Of a DNA stretch of 38,354 bases, positions 8,269 through 16,250 are shown one piece after another. The stretch comes from Chitinophaga pinensis. Its GTDB lineage: Bacteria > Bacteroidota > Bacteroidia > 2-12-FULL-35-15. The notes under the pieces were generated by a model. That model had not been told where the DNA came from and searched no databases. It saw only the letters and a list, made by a program, of their open reading frames with translations. The DNA lies in assembly GCA_945885475.1 (NCBI GenBank), contig CAMCYR010000030.1, positions 1-38,354 on the forward strand, read 5' to 3'. A program made the translations under genes and the position numbers. Every line of letters starts with the position of its first letter. The stretch's first letter is position 1.

Positions 8269-11088
8269 ATGACAAGCGAAACCCCCAAAAAGAAAAAAAG
8301 CGTACTTAGAAGAATCCTTAAGTGGACCGGAATAACATTTTTAGTGCTAATCATTTTTCTGATTGCTGCTCCCTTTTTGTTCAAAAAACAAATTGTACAG
8401 TTTGTAAAGGATACAGCAAACGAACAGTTGAACGCGAAGGTTAATTTTGGTGAGTTCGATCTTACGCTAATTAGTTCTTTTCCTGATTTTACTTTATCGG
8501 TAGATAGCGTGAGTGTTGCTAATGTTGGTGATTTTGAAGGTGATACCTTGTTGTACGCAAAGAATTTAACTGTGGGTTTGAATCTGATGAGTGTCATAAA
8601 AGGTGAACAATATAAGATCAATTCTATCCTGATCAATCAGCCACGGATTCACGCATTGGTATTGAAAGACGGTAAAGTCAATTGGGATATTGTAAAGCCA
8701 AGTCTGGACACAACTACTGCTGCTGTTGATACAACTAAAGCGGCTCCGTTTAAAATGACCTTAAAAAAATTCGAGATAAAAAATGCATATATCGTTTACG
8801 ATGATGCATCTATGGGTTTCTATACAGAGTTATATAATATGACACATTCCCTTAGCGGTGATTTTACGTCTGATAACTTTGTGTTGGAGACATTAACCGA
8901 GATTGAACGTTTTACGATGAACTATGGTGGTGTTGTGTATATGAATAAAGTGAAAACAAGCATAAAAGCTGATCTTGATGCAGATATGCCGAAGTTCAAA
9001 TTTACGTTCAAAGAAAATGAATTTTCATTGAATGAATTAACATTAGGATTAGATGGTTTTTTTGCAATGCCGGGTGATGACATGGACATGGATCTGAAGT
9101 TTAAAGCAAATCAAACCGAATTCAAAAATATATTATCCTTGGTTCCCGGTGTTTATACTGCAGATTTTAAAGATGTGAAAACATCCGGTTCGTTAGCGTT
9201 AGATGGTTTCGCGAAAGGTATTTACAATGATAAAAAAATGCCTGCATTCGGTTGTAAGCTTTTGATTAAGGATGCAATGTTCCAATATCCGGCTTTACCG
9301 AAATCTGCTACAAATATTCAGATAGATTTATTAGTTGATAATAAAATCGGTGATCCGGATGCAACAGTTATCGATTTAAATAAGTTTCATGTGGAGCTGG
9401 GAGGAAATCCAATTGATGCAACAATGCATGTTTCAACTCCAATATCTGATGCAAACATCAATGCAGCTGTATTGGCTAAAATTAATTTAGCAACTGTGAA
9501 AGATGTTATTCCTTTGGAAAAAGGAGACGATCTCAATGGTATGATTACTATTGATGTGAAAATGAAGGGTTGTATGAGCTCAATTGAAAAAGAACACTAT
9601 GAGGAATTTAATGCTGCAGGTAAATTAGCCGTGTTGGATATGAATTATCAGACAAAATCATTATCTTATCCTACTCAGATTAGTGCCTTATACCTAGAGT
9701 TCAATCCCAAGACTGTTGACCTAACAAAATTTGAGGCGAAGATTGGTAAAAGTGATATTCAATTAGATGGTAAAATTGAAAATTTCCTTCAATATGCCTT
9801 GAAAGATTCTTTACTGAAAGGTTCTTTTAATTTGAATTCAGGTTTATTGGACGTAAATGAGTTAATGAGCAGTAGTGATACATCTACGTCTGCAGCTGCT
9901 GCTTCTGCTGATACGGCAGCGATGACTGTTGCGGAAGTGCCCTCTAATTTGAATGTTCGCTTGAATGCGAATATTGGAAAATTAGTATATGATAATCTTA
10001 CAATCACTAAAGTTACCGGTGGGTTAGCTATTAAAGATAGTAAAATGACATTGGATAATTTAAAAATGACTTTGGATGAAGTGGAAGGAACGATGTCCCT
10101 GACCGGAGTATACAATACTCAGAATATTAAAAAACCTACCGTAGATTTTGATATTGATCTCGCGAATTTTGATATTCCTAAAACAATTAAAATGTTTAAT
10201 ACCGTTGAAAAACTTGCTCCAATCTCAAAATATTCAAAAGGTAAATTCGGCACCAAATTGAAATTTACTTCGCTTCTGGATGAACACATGGAACCTGTAA
10301 TGAATACATTGACCGGTGGTGGTAAATTGCAAACCAACAGTGTAACTGTTGAAGGTTTTGAACCGATCAATAAATTTGCGGATGCATTGAAACAAGAGAA
10401 ATATAAAAAATTAAAATTCGAAAATATAAACGCTTCCTATTCATTTAAGGATGGCAGGTTGTTTGTTGAAGAGATGCCGATCAAATTCGGAAACATTATA
10501 GGAACGGTTAAAGGTTCAACTGGTTTTGATGAGACAATTGATTACATCTGGAAATTAGAAATTCCTCGTGCTGAATTCGGATCACAAGTGAATGCTGCAG
10601 CCGGAAGTTTGATAGCTCAACTAAATGCACAGGTCGGAACAAATGTGAAACTAGGAGATAAGGTGAAAATTAAGGCATTGTTTGGTGGAACTGTTACCAA
10701 GCCAACGTTGAAGACGGATTTGTTCAACTCCGAGCAAGGCGTTAAAGAGCAAGTGAAAGAGATAATTGGTCAGGGTATAGATCTGGCGAAACAGAAAGCC
10801 CGTGAAGAGGCTGAAAAAATAATGAAGGATGCTCAGGCTCAAGCTGATAAAATAAAAGCTGAGGCAAAAGTATTGTTAGACAAAACAAAAGCAGAGGGAT
10901 ATGCAGCCATCGATAAAAATATCGAGGACTTGAAAAACCCTATTGCTAAAATGGCTGCAAAAGCTGCTGCACCTGCTCTTAAAAAAGAAGTAGATAAAAA
11001 AGCACAGATCATCCTGGATGAAGCAAATAAAAAAGCAGATCAGGTTTTGATCAATGCGAAAGCCGAATCGGATAAGAAATTGCAGTAA
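8269..11088 (+). CDS. AsmA-like family inner-membrane/envelope protein
   Basis: A 939-residue protein with a short basic cytoplasmic tail (1-15), one membrane anchor (about 17-38, WTGITFLVLIIFLIAAPFLF) and a long beta-rich periplasmic part. The early block NEQLNAKVNFGEFDLTLISS, with SFPDFTLSVDSVSV after it, is the standard AsmA N-terminal pattern. The region 600-830 carries the AsmA_2-like repeats. Family knowledge places such proteins as bridge-like or lipid-homeostasis factors between the two membranes. An unusual Ala/Lys/Glu-rich helical tail (about 840-939, with repeated KAxAExxKI-type segments and AEAKV/ADKI motifs) looks like coiled coil. ATG at 8269 is chosen because the basic region and anchor follow directly. 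A dispersed repeat lies on each side of the gene. Confidence 0.85.
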   Translation: MTSETPKKKKSVLRRILKWTGITFLVLIIFLIAAPFLFKKQIVQFVKDTANEQLNAKVNFGEFDLTLISSFPDFTLSVDSVSVANVGDFEGDTLLYAKNLTVGLNLMSVIKGEQYKINSILINQPRIHALVLKDGKVNWDIVKPSLDTTTAAVDTTKAAPFKMTLKKFEIKNAYIVYDDASMGFYTELYNMTHSLSGDFTSDNFVLETLTEIERFTMNYGGVVYMNKVKTSIKADLDADMPKFKFTFKENEFSLNELTLGLDGFFAMPGDDMDMDLKFKANQTEFKNILSLVPGVYTADFKDVKTSGSLALDGFAKGIYNDKKMPAFGCKLLIKDAMFQYPALPKSATNIQIDLLVDNKIGDPDATVIDLNKFHVELGGNPIDATMHVSTPISDANINAAVLAKINLATVKDVIPLEKGDDLNGMITIDVKMKGCMSSIEKEHYEEFNAAGKLAVLDMNYQTKSLSYPTQISALYLEFNPKTVDLTKFEAKIGKSDIQLDGKIENFLQYALKDSLLKGSFNLNSGLLDVNELMSSSDTSTSAAAASADTAAMTVAEVPSNLNVRLNANIGKLVYDNLTITKVTGGLAIKDSKMTLDNLKMTLDEVEGTMSLTGVYNTQNIKKPTVDFDIDLANFDIPKTIKMFNTVEKLAPISKYSKGKFGTKLKFTSLLDEHMEPVMNTLTGGGKLQTNSVTVEGFEPINKFADALKQEKYKKLKFENINASYSFKDGRLFVEEMPIKFGNIIGTVKGSTGFDETIDYIWKLEIPRAEFGSQVNAAAGSLIAQLNAQVGTNVKLGDKVKIKALFGGTVTKPTLKTDLFNSEQGVKEQVKEIIGQGIDLAKQKAREEAEKIMKDAQAQADKIKAEAKVLLDKTKAEGYAAIDKNIEDLKNPIAKMAAKAAAPALKKEVDKKAQIILDEANKKADQVLINAKAESDKKLQ

Positions 11089-11110
11089 GTTGTAAGCTAT
11101 TGAGTAAAAT

Positions 11111-11235
11111 GTCGTTTCGAGTATTTCTTGACTTATAACGAAAGAAATGTATCGAGAATTTTTAGGAAAGAACGATTCCTTAAAAAAATCCTCGATATGT
11201 TTAGCTTCCTCTGTGAGAGAAGCATTCGAACTGAC
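11111..11235. repeat. Dispersed imperfect inverted repeat (GTCnnTTCGAG...TATCGAG family)
   Basis: The left arm 11111-11156 starts GTCGTTTCGAGTATTTCTTG and ends GTATCGAG. The right arm 11191-11235 starts CTCGATATG and ends ATTCGAACTGAC. The reverse complement of the right arm matches the left one at both ends (GTCnnTTCGAnTnnTTCT outside, ATCGAG inside), with a diverged middle. The centre holds a small AGGAA/TTCCT hairpin (11164-11180). This resembles a class of intergenic repeats common in Bacteroidota. It follows the AsmA-like stop by 22 bases and may fold in the transcript, perhaps helping termination or RNA stability. Confidence 0.65.
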
Positions 11236-11289
11236 CTACTGTTATCGATTATTGTATATCGTTTGTTAAATTTTATAGTTTAAAAGTAA

Positions 11290-13299
11290 ATGAAATACTT
11301 GTCAGCCATTTTTTCCTTTTTATTCTTAGCAAGTTTCATTTCCTTCGCTCAGGATGAAACGAAATGTCAGGAAATCGAAAATAAAAAGGCGAAGAAGTTA
11401 TATGAACAGGGTATTGATAAGAAATACAAGAAGGAGGAACGCCTTGCTTTTTTAAAACAGGCAATGGAGCTGGAGCCTGATTATGTTGATGCCAATTTTT
11501 CGTTTGCGGCTGAACGATTGCGTACGTTAAGCATCAACGAGGAGAAATATAAACCTGTTGAGCCTTACCTCAAAAAGGTAGTTGAAATTTGTCCGAAATA
11601 CCACTCTGATCCCTATTATTACTTGGGCTTTATTGCTTGGGAAGATGAAAATTACGATGACTGTATTAAATACCTGAAACAGTATCTTGATTTTAAGGAT
11701 GATGATGAAAAAAAATTCAATAAAGATTACGAAGCTTTATTATCTCAATCCAAACAAATGATTCGTTATGCAAAGGTATACAGCGACTTGTTCAAGAATA
11801 AAGTTCCTTTTGATCCCAAGCCGGTAGAAGGTATCTCTACTGAAAAGGATGAATATCTGCCGATCATTACTTCGGATGATGAAATGATGTTGTTTACGAG
11901 GAAACAAGCGTATGTCAATAAAGATATGATTTATGAAACGGATAAAGAAATGGAACTATTCAGTTATGCCATCCGCAGTAAAACAACAGGATTGTTTAAT
12001 AAAGGGCAACGGATGCCATATCCATTTAATAAAAATGGAAGTGAAGGTGGTGCAACCATGTCGATCGATAATAAACATGTTTTTTTTACTTCCTGCAAAG
12101 ATGAAGGAGGGCCAACTATCAATTGTGATATTTATACTGCCGATAATATTAATGGGGAATGGACTGAGGCAAAAAAGGTAGAAGGAATAAATGACCCGAT
12201 CTATTGGGATTCTCAGCCGAGTATTGCCTCGGATGGGAAAACATTGTATTTTGCTAGCGACAGAAAAGGTGGCAGAGGAGGAGTGGATCTATATGTAACG
12301 ATCAAAGATCTTGTGACCGGAATATGGAGTAAACCTGAAAATTTAGGATCAGTTATTAATACAAATGCCGATGAAAAATCTGCCTTTATCCATTCTGATT
12401 TTCAAACTTTATATTTTTCTAGTGATGGTCATCCAGGTGTTGGCGGTTTCGATATTTTTTTCTCGAAAAAGGGAGACGATGGCAAATGGTCTGAGCCTAA
12501 AAATATTGGAATTCCTATAAATACGAATCGTGACGATTTAGGTTTTTTTGTAAGTACTGACGGACATTTAGGTTATTTTGCTTCCAACGAACCGTCCCGT
12601 TCTAACGGCAAATCTGTTGGGAAATATGATATTTTTTCTTTTGACCTTTATAAAGAAGCGCGTCCGGATGAAGTTGCATTTTTTAGAGGAAAGATCGAAG
12701 ATCATGATCAGGGCGATCTCAAAGGATTTAAAGTCGAAGTAAAAGATGCTGCAACTAATAAAATCACCGAAGCAATTGTGGATACGATTACCGGAAATTA
12801 TGCGGTTATTGTGAATACGAAAATAAAAAGTGATTTGATTATTACTGTTAAAAAGGATAATTATGCTTTTAGTTCACAACTGGTAAAAAAAGATTCGCTG
12901 ATCAGCGCGAAACCTGTAAAAATAAATATGGCGGTTGATACTATAAAGGTTGGGAAAACATACACCTTAAATAATATTTATTACAACACTAATTCAGCAG
13001 ATCTGGATCCTAGTTCAGCTTTTGTGATCAACGAGTTCGCTGATTTTTTAAAAACGAGTCCTTCATTGAAAATTGAAGTACGGGGGCATACCGATAATGT
13101 AGGAGATCAGAAATCCAATTTGGCATTATCAACCGATCGTGCATTTAGTGTCAGAGATTTATTGATTTCTAAAGGAATTGAAGAAAAACGACTGATCAAT
13201 TTCAAAGGTTATGGAGCTTCTCTTCCAGTCGCTGACAATGCTACAGAGGCAGGACGAGCAAAGAACAGAAGAACGGAGTTTGTGATTGTAGAGAAGTAA
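11290..13299 (+). CDS. PorE-like OmpA-family protein (TPR, PD40 propeller, CRD, OmpA domains)
   Basis: A 669-residue exported protein. A signal peptide (1-20, ending SFAQ) is followed by TPR-like helices (about 30-165), and WD40-like PD40 propeller repeats (about 180-450; examples TLYFASDRKGGRGGVDLYV and TLYFSSDGHPGVGGFDIFF). Then comes a carboxypeptidase-regulatory-like beta domain (about 465-545) and an OmpA peptidoglycan-binding domain (about 555-669, with GHTDNVG and the AKNRRTEF end). This domain order is that of PorE of the T9SS, which links the trans-envelope machine to peptidoglycan. Against a strict PorE call, the signal peptide has no lipobox cysteine, and OmpA paralogs with this layout exist near PorP/SprF genes, none of which are seen here. 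It has its own gap upstream. Confidence 0.85.
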   Translation: MKYLSAIFSFLFLASFISFAQDETKCQEIENKKAKKLYEQGIDKKYKKEERLAFLKQAMELEPDYVDANFSFAAERLRTLSINEEKYKPVEPYLKKVVEICPKYHSDPYYYLGFIAWEDENYDDCIKYLKQYLDFKDDDEKKFNKDYEALLSQSKQMIRYAKVYSDLFKNKVPFDPKPVEGISTEKDEYLPIITSDDEMMLFTRKQAYVNKDMIYETDKEMELFSYAIRSKTTGLFNKGQRMPYPFNKNGSEGGATMSIDNKHVFFTSCKDEGGPTINCDIYTADNINGEWTEAKKVEGINDPIYWDSQPSIASDGKTLYFASDRKGGRGGVDLYVTIKDLVTGIWSKPENLGSVINTNADEKSAFIHSDFQTLYFSSDGHPGVGGFDIFFSKKGDDGKWSEPKNIGIPINTNRDDLGFFVSTDGHLGYFASNEPSRSNGKSVGKYDIFSFDLYKEARPDEVAFFRGKIEDHDQGDLKGFKVEVKDAATNKITEAIVDTITGNYAVIVNTKIKSDLIITVKKDNYAFSSQLVKKDSLISAKPVKINMAVDTIKVGKTYTLNNIYYNTNSADLDPSSAFVINEFADFLKTSPSLKIEVRGHTDNVGDQKSNLALSTDRAFSVRDLLISKGIEEKRLINFKGYGASLPVADNATEAGRAKNRRTEFVIVEK

Positions 13300-13309
13300 A
13301 GACATCTAC

Positions 13310-13669
13310 TTATTCTATATCATCCATATGCAATATATGCATGATCCTGTGAACGATCGGAGCAAAAAAAACCGCTGTGATGCTCAAAAAAGCAAGGCCA
13401 CTGTAAAGCGCATAAAGTGAATCGAAAATTTTAGCTCCTGATGTGCGCATTTCCACAACAGGCCCCATTGCCGTCAATATCAAACAAGCCATATGAAAAC
13501 TGTCGAGCCAACCAAGGTTGGCGAAATAGTGATAACCTACTACTCCAAATCCAACGGACAGAATAATCAATACGATTGCAAAAATAGAAAAGCGTAACAT
13601 GCGAATAATAAATATTGAAAAGGATACTACTTTTTGTTTTCGATGCTCCAGTTTTAATTTTAGTTTCAC
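13310..13669 (-). CDS. Small two-helix ion-channel-like membrane protein
   Basis: A 119-residue protein with a basic N-terminus (1-15), membrane helix 1 at about 25-46, a re-entrant pore-helix-like stretch at about 54-68 (WLDSFHMACLILTAMGPV), helix 2 at about 82-105, and a His-rich tail (HRIMHILHMD, 107-116). The layout is that of a two-helix potassium-channel pore domain. The TVGYG selectivity filter is replaced by TAMGP, so potassium selectivity is doubtful. The sequence resembles conserved bacterial proteins sometimes labelled two-pore-domain channel family. The start codon overlaps the stop of the upstream hydrolase by 4 bp (ATGA), which suggests translational coupling. Function is unknown. 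Confidence 0.75.
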   Translation of the reverse strand: MKLKLKLEHRKQKVVSFSIFIIRMLRFSIFAIVLIILSVGFGVVGYHYFANLGWLDSFHMACLILTAMGPVVEMRTSGAKIFDSLYALYSGLAFLSITAVFFAPIVHRIMHILHMDDIE

Positions 13670-15672
13670 TGTTTTATGATTTTATAATTTTTTGAATCTT
13701 TGGTGCTGATAACATTAAGAATATAAATACTATTTTCATAGTTACTCAGATCCATGTCGATAATCTCCTCCCTTATTTTTTCAATATGAAGTAACAACTT
13801 ACCTTGTATATCAAATAAATTTACTGCTGTTATACTTTTGAATTCGGATCCTAATTTTATTTGTATGCTGTTGTTTGTAGGATTGGGATAAACCGAAGCA
13901 ACAGGAGCCGGAAAATTGAATGAAACTGAAGTGGTAAGAGGGCTTAGCCCGCTTAGCATCACGTCTGTAATATAAATGGATCCGGCAACCGTTTTGTTGT
14001 AGAGAAATTTCACTTTTTGAATTTGAGTCAAATCAACTCCTATAAAATCTGTAAGAGGAATTTTGATGCTGTTGAAACACACTTTCGGTAATTCAAATGG
14101 TTCTGTTCCGGGAGGATAATACATAACGTTTGTGTAGTTTTTTACTTGCAGACTGCTAATCGCTCCGGATACATCGATCAACTGGATTGTATAGTTAAAT
14201 GTTTGTCCCGATGTTGCTTCGGAAAAATCTACTGCTGCCCTGAACTGAAAGTTTTGATAGATCGTAAAGTTCTGATAAGAAACAGGAATTATATTCTGGT
14301 AGAAATCCGTTGCCCCGTCCCACCGCATTCCTAATTGTGGCATTCCTAATATACCGGATGTTCCGCTGTGAGGCTCTTTGTCATTCGAAAAACTTACGCT
14401 GCAATTAATTTCTGCTGCATCATCAGAACAGATATCGAATTTTAAAAGTCCACCAGAGGATACTGCTCCGCTCAATGTATTTGTCAGTTCAGAAGCTTCC
14501 ACTAAGTGCCGATTGATATCAAGGCGCTTGGATGCAGGTGCATGATAAGAAACAAAAATACCATTCGTATCCAATGTCGAAGATATAGGTGGCACAATAT
14601 CATCCGCTTCGAGTATAGGAGCAAAGGCTGTTTCGTTACCGATGTATAATCTGAAAAAAGCACTTGCATACGTCACTAATACTGCTTGCTGCTCTGAGGG
14701 AGTTAATCTTTTACTTTGTGTTCCGACTGTTCCGCAATGTATATCGTTGTTACCGTAATTGTCGTCCCAATCATCTGATGTTGCAGCAATATAAGAGCCT
14801 GGAGTCCATACTGTATTAAAGAAGTTGTGATTGGCACCCATCACTAAAACGGAATGCTTTGGTGATTCATCTGTTAGATCATTGTAACGGATATCGTCAT
14901 AAAAATGTACACCCTGCAAATCAGAAACATCTCCATCACAATAGGGTGCAATGTTCATTAGTGGCATTCCATTTAATATTTCGCGTGAAAAATCAACAGG
15001 TGCAAGTGGTAATACCGCTTTGATCCCGTAAGGATTTCCCAATGATCTGTTTAAAAGTGCATGAGCGACAACACCTTCACCACCGCGTGAATGCCCCATT
15101 GTCCCAATATTCTGAAGATCTAATTTTCCAATAAAAGTTGTTCCGAATGGCGTCCCTCCGACAGTATTCCATGTATTCCAAAGATCCAAATGATGCTGTA
15201 TGAGAGCTGCACGTGCAGGCATTCCCCGGTTCGTCAAACTATTATCATCGGCATTGATTGCATTTGCAGAGATTGAAATTACGATGTAACCGTGACTTGC
15301 CATTTGTTGTGCGAGGTAATCATAACCTTGAAAACTGGTGACAGATTGATAACCCGCAGCGCAGGGCCATGCCAATGCATCATTTGACGGATTGCTAGTT
15401 TGGTAGCAAGTTGTATGACGTCCGTGTAAAAAAACCAAAACAGGGAATGGTCCTGAACTTAACAATGTTGGATAATGAACCGAACCTCGAACTTCCATCG
15501 GATTCGGGAACGAGGGATCTGTAAATGCGAGATCTCCCAGATCATAAGAGGAGTAACTTACAGCGAATGTGCCGGGTAATCCTGGATCAGGCGTGGTTTG
15601 TGCAAAACCTGAAAATAGCTGGGTAACAAAAGCAACTACAATTAAGGATGCTCGTAGGTATTTATTTATCAT
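13666..15672 (-). CDS. Secreted alpha/beta-hydrolase (chlorophyllase/PET-hydrolase-like fold) with T9SS tail
   Basis: A 668-residue exported enzyme. The signal peptide ends near residue 24 (SGFAQ). The alpha/beta-hydrolase domain (about 35-350) has FPVLVFLHGRHTTC as the oxyanion region, GHSRGGEG with nucleophile Ser195, a likely acid at Asp246 or Asp248 in PYCDGDVSD, and His282 in GANHNFFNTVW. A beta-sandwich region follows (about 380-585), with features of a carbohydrate-binding-type module. A T9SS type A sorting domain closes the protein (about 595-668; VYPNPTNNSIQIKL, FDIQGKLL). The product is expected outside the cell and probably cleaves esters; the substrate is unknown. It is the middle gene of a three-gene run: 26 bp after the small secreted protein gene and overlapping the channel-like gene by 4 bp. 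Confidence 0.8.
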   Translation of the reverse strand: MINKYLRASLIVVAFVTQLFSGFAQTTPDPGLPGTFAVSYSSYDLGDLAFTDPSFPNPMEVRGSVHYPTLLSSGPFPVLVFLHGRHTTCYQTSNPSNDALAWPCAAGYQSVTSFQGYDYLAQQMASHGYIVISISANAINADDNSLTNRGMPARAALIQHHLDLWNTWNTVGGTPFGTTFIGKLDLQNIGTMGHSRGGEGVVAHALLNRSLGNPYGIKAVLPLAPVDFSREILNGMPLMNIAPYCDGDVSDLQGVHFYDDIRYNDLTDESPKHSVLVMGANHNFFNTVWTPGSYIAATSDDWDDNYGNNDIHCGTVGTQSKRLTPSEQQAVLVTYASAFFRLYIGNETAFAPILEADDIVPPISSTLDTNGIFVSYHAPASKRLDINRHLVEASELTNTLSGAVSSGGLLKFDICSDDAAEINCSVSFSNDKEPHSGTSGILGMPQLGMRWDGATDFYQNIIPVSYQNFTIYQNFQFRAAVDFSEATSGQTFNYTIQLIDVSGAISSLQVKNYTNVMYYPPGTEPFELPKVCFNSIKIPLTDFIGVDLTQIQKVKFLYNKTVAGSIYITDVMLSGLSPLTTSVSFNFPAPVASVYPNPTNNSIQIKLGSEFKSITAVNLFDIQGKLLLHIEKIREEIIDMDLSNYENSIYILNVISTKDSKNYKIIKQ

Positions 15673-15698
15673 TGGAAGGAGCGTTAACTTAAATGCGT

Positions 15699-16109
15699 TT
15701 AGTTTTCTGATAATTTTTTACTGAATTTGCCTAATGCCCAGCACGTTTTTGAATTTTTTCTGCAAAATTTTTCTGGGTCCTCAGTACTTGCGGGTGTTTT
15801 TTTAAACTTCTTTCCGTAACTCATCCAGATGTAATCACCTTCGTTAAGGCTGTTGAATTCATCAGTTGAAATATAAAAAACAATTGCTCCTCTACCATTC
15901 ATATTGAGTTGTTTACTCAGCGAGAAAGACTGTTTCCCAATATGTAAAATGTGAATATTCCCGCCCACATAAAATGGTTTTTCGCCGGTAATAGTTAATT
16001 CGAATCGTTGTCCGTTTTGTATGATTTTTGAAACAACTGCTGTTGATTGTGCAAAAGAAAAATAGTAAAAGAGGATGTTCAGAATAAGTAGCAGGGATAT
16101 TTTTTTCAT
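15699..16109 (-). CDS. Small exported protein of unknown function
   Basis: A 136-residue protein with a clear signal peptide (1-20, MKKISLLLILNILFYYFSFA then Q). The mature part is about 115 residues, basic and probably beta-rich in its first half (VSKIIQNGQRFELTITG, YVGGNIHILHIG). It has two cysteines near the end (KFCRKNSKTCWALG) that could form a disulfide. No lipobox or T9SS sorting domain is visible, so it is predicted to be periplasmic. I do not recognise a family. It is the first gene of the run with the secreted hydrolase and the channel-like protein, just after the pruA terminator. Confidence 0.65.
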   Translation of the reverse strand: MKKISLLLILNILFYYFSFAQSTAVVSKIIQNGQRFELTITGEKPFYVGGNIHILHIGKQSFSLSKQLNMNGRGAIVFYISTDEFNSLNEGDYIWMSYGKKFKKTPASTEDPEKFCRKNSKTCWALGKFSKKLSEN

Positions 16110-16177
16110 AGTAGTTTAATAAATCCAACATTAGAAGTCCGTTTGGATACGTCTAAAGTACAGAATATATTTTAATC

Positions 16178-16220
16178 AAAAAAAATACCTCTAATCCATT
16201 TTACTAATGGAAACAGAGGC
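16178..16220 (-). terminator. Rho-independent terminator of pruA
   Basis: Read on the minus strand, GCCTCT...TCCATT pairs with AATGGA...AGAGG. The outer stem is 16219-16215 with 16192-16188, an internal loop separates it from the inner stem 16210-16206 with 16200-16196, and the loop is 5 bases. A run of eight T follows after TA (16185-16178). It sits 31 bp after the pruA stop and separates pruA from the downstream secreted-hydrolase unit. Confidence 0.75.
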
Positions 16221-16250
16221 ATTTCTTAAATGCTTATTGTAAAATTGTTA

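Noticed and set aside
8124-8636. 170-codon open frame on the minus strand across the AsmA-like start
   Set aside because: It runs through a dispersed repeat (CHCEERS peptide) and antisense to a well-supported gene. It has no family-like pattern.
15913-16131. 72-codon open frame overlapping the small exported protein gene
   Set aside because: It overlaps the signal-peptide-bearing frame on the same strand and lacks any leader or family pattern.
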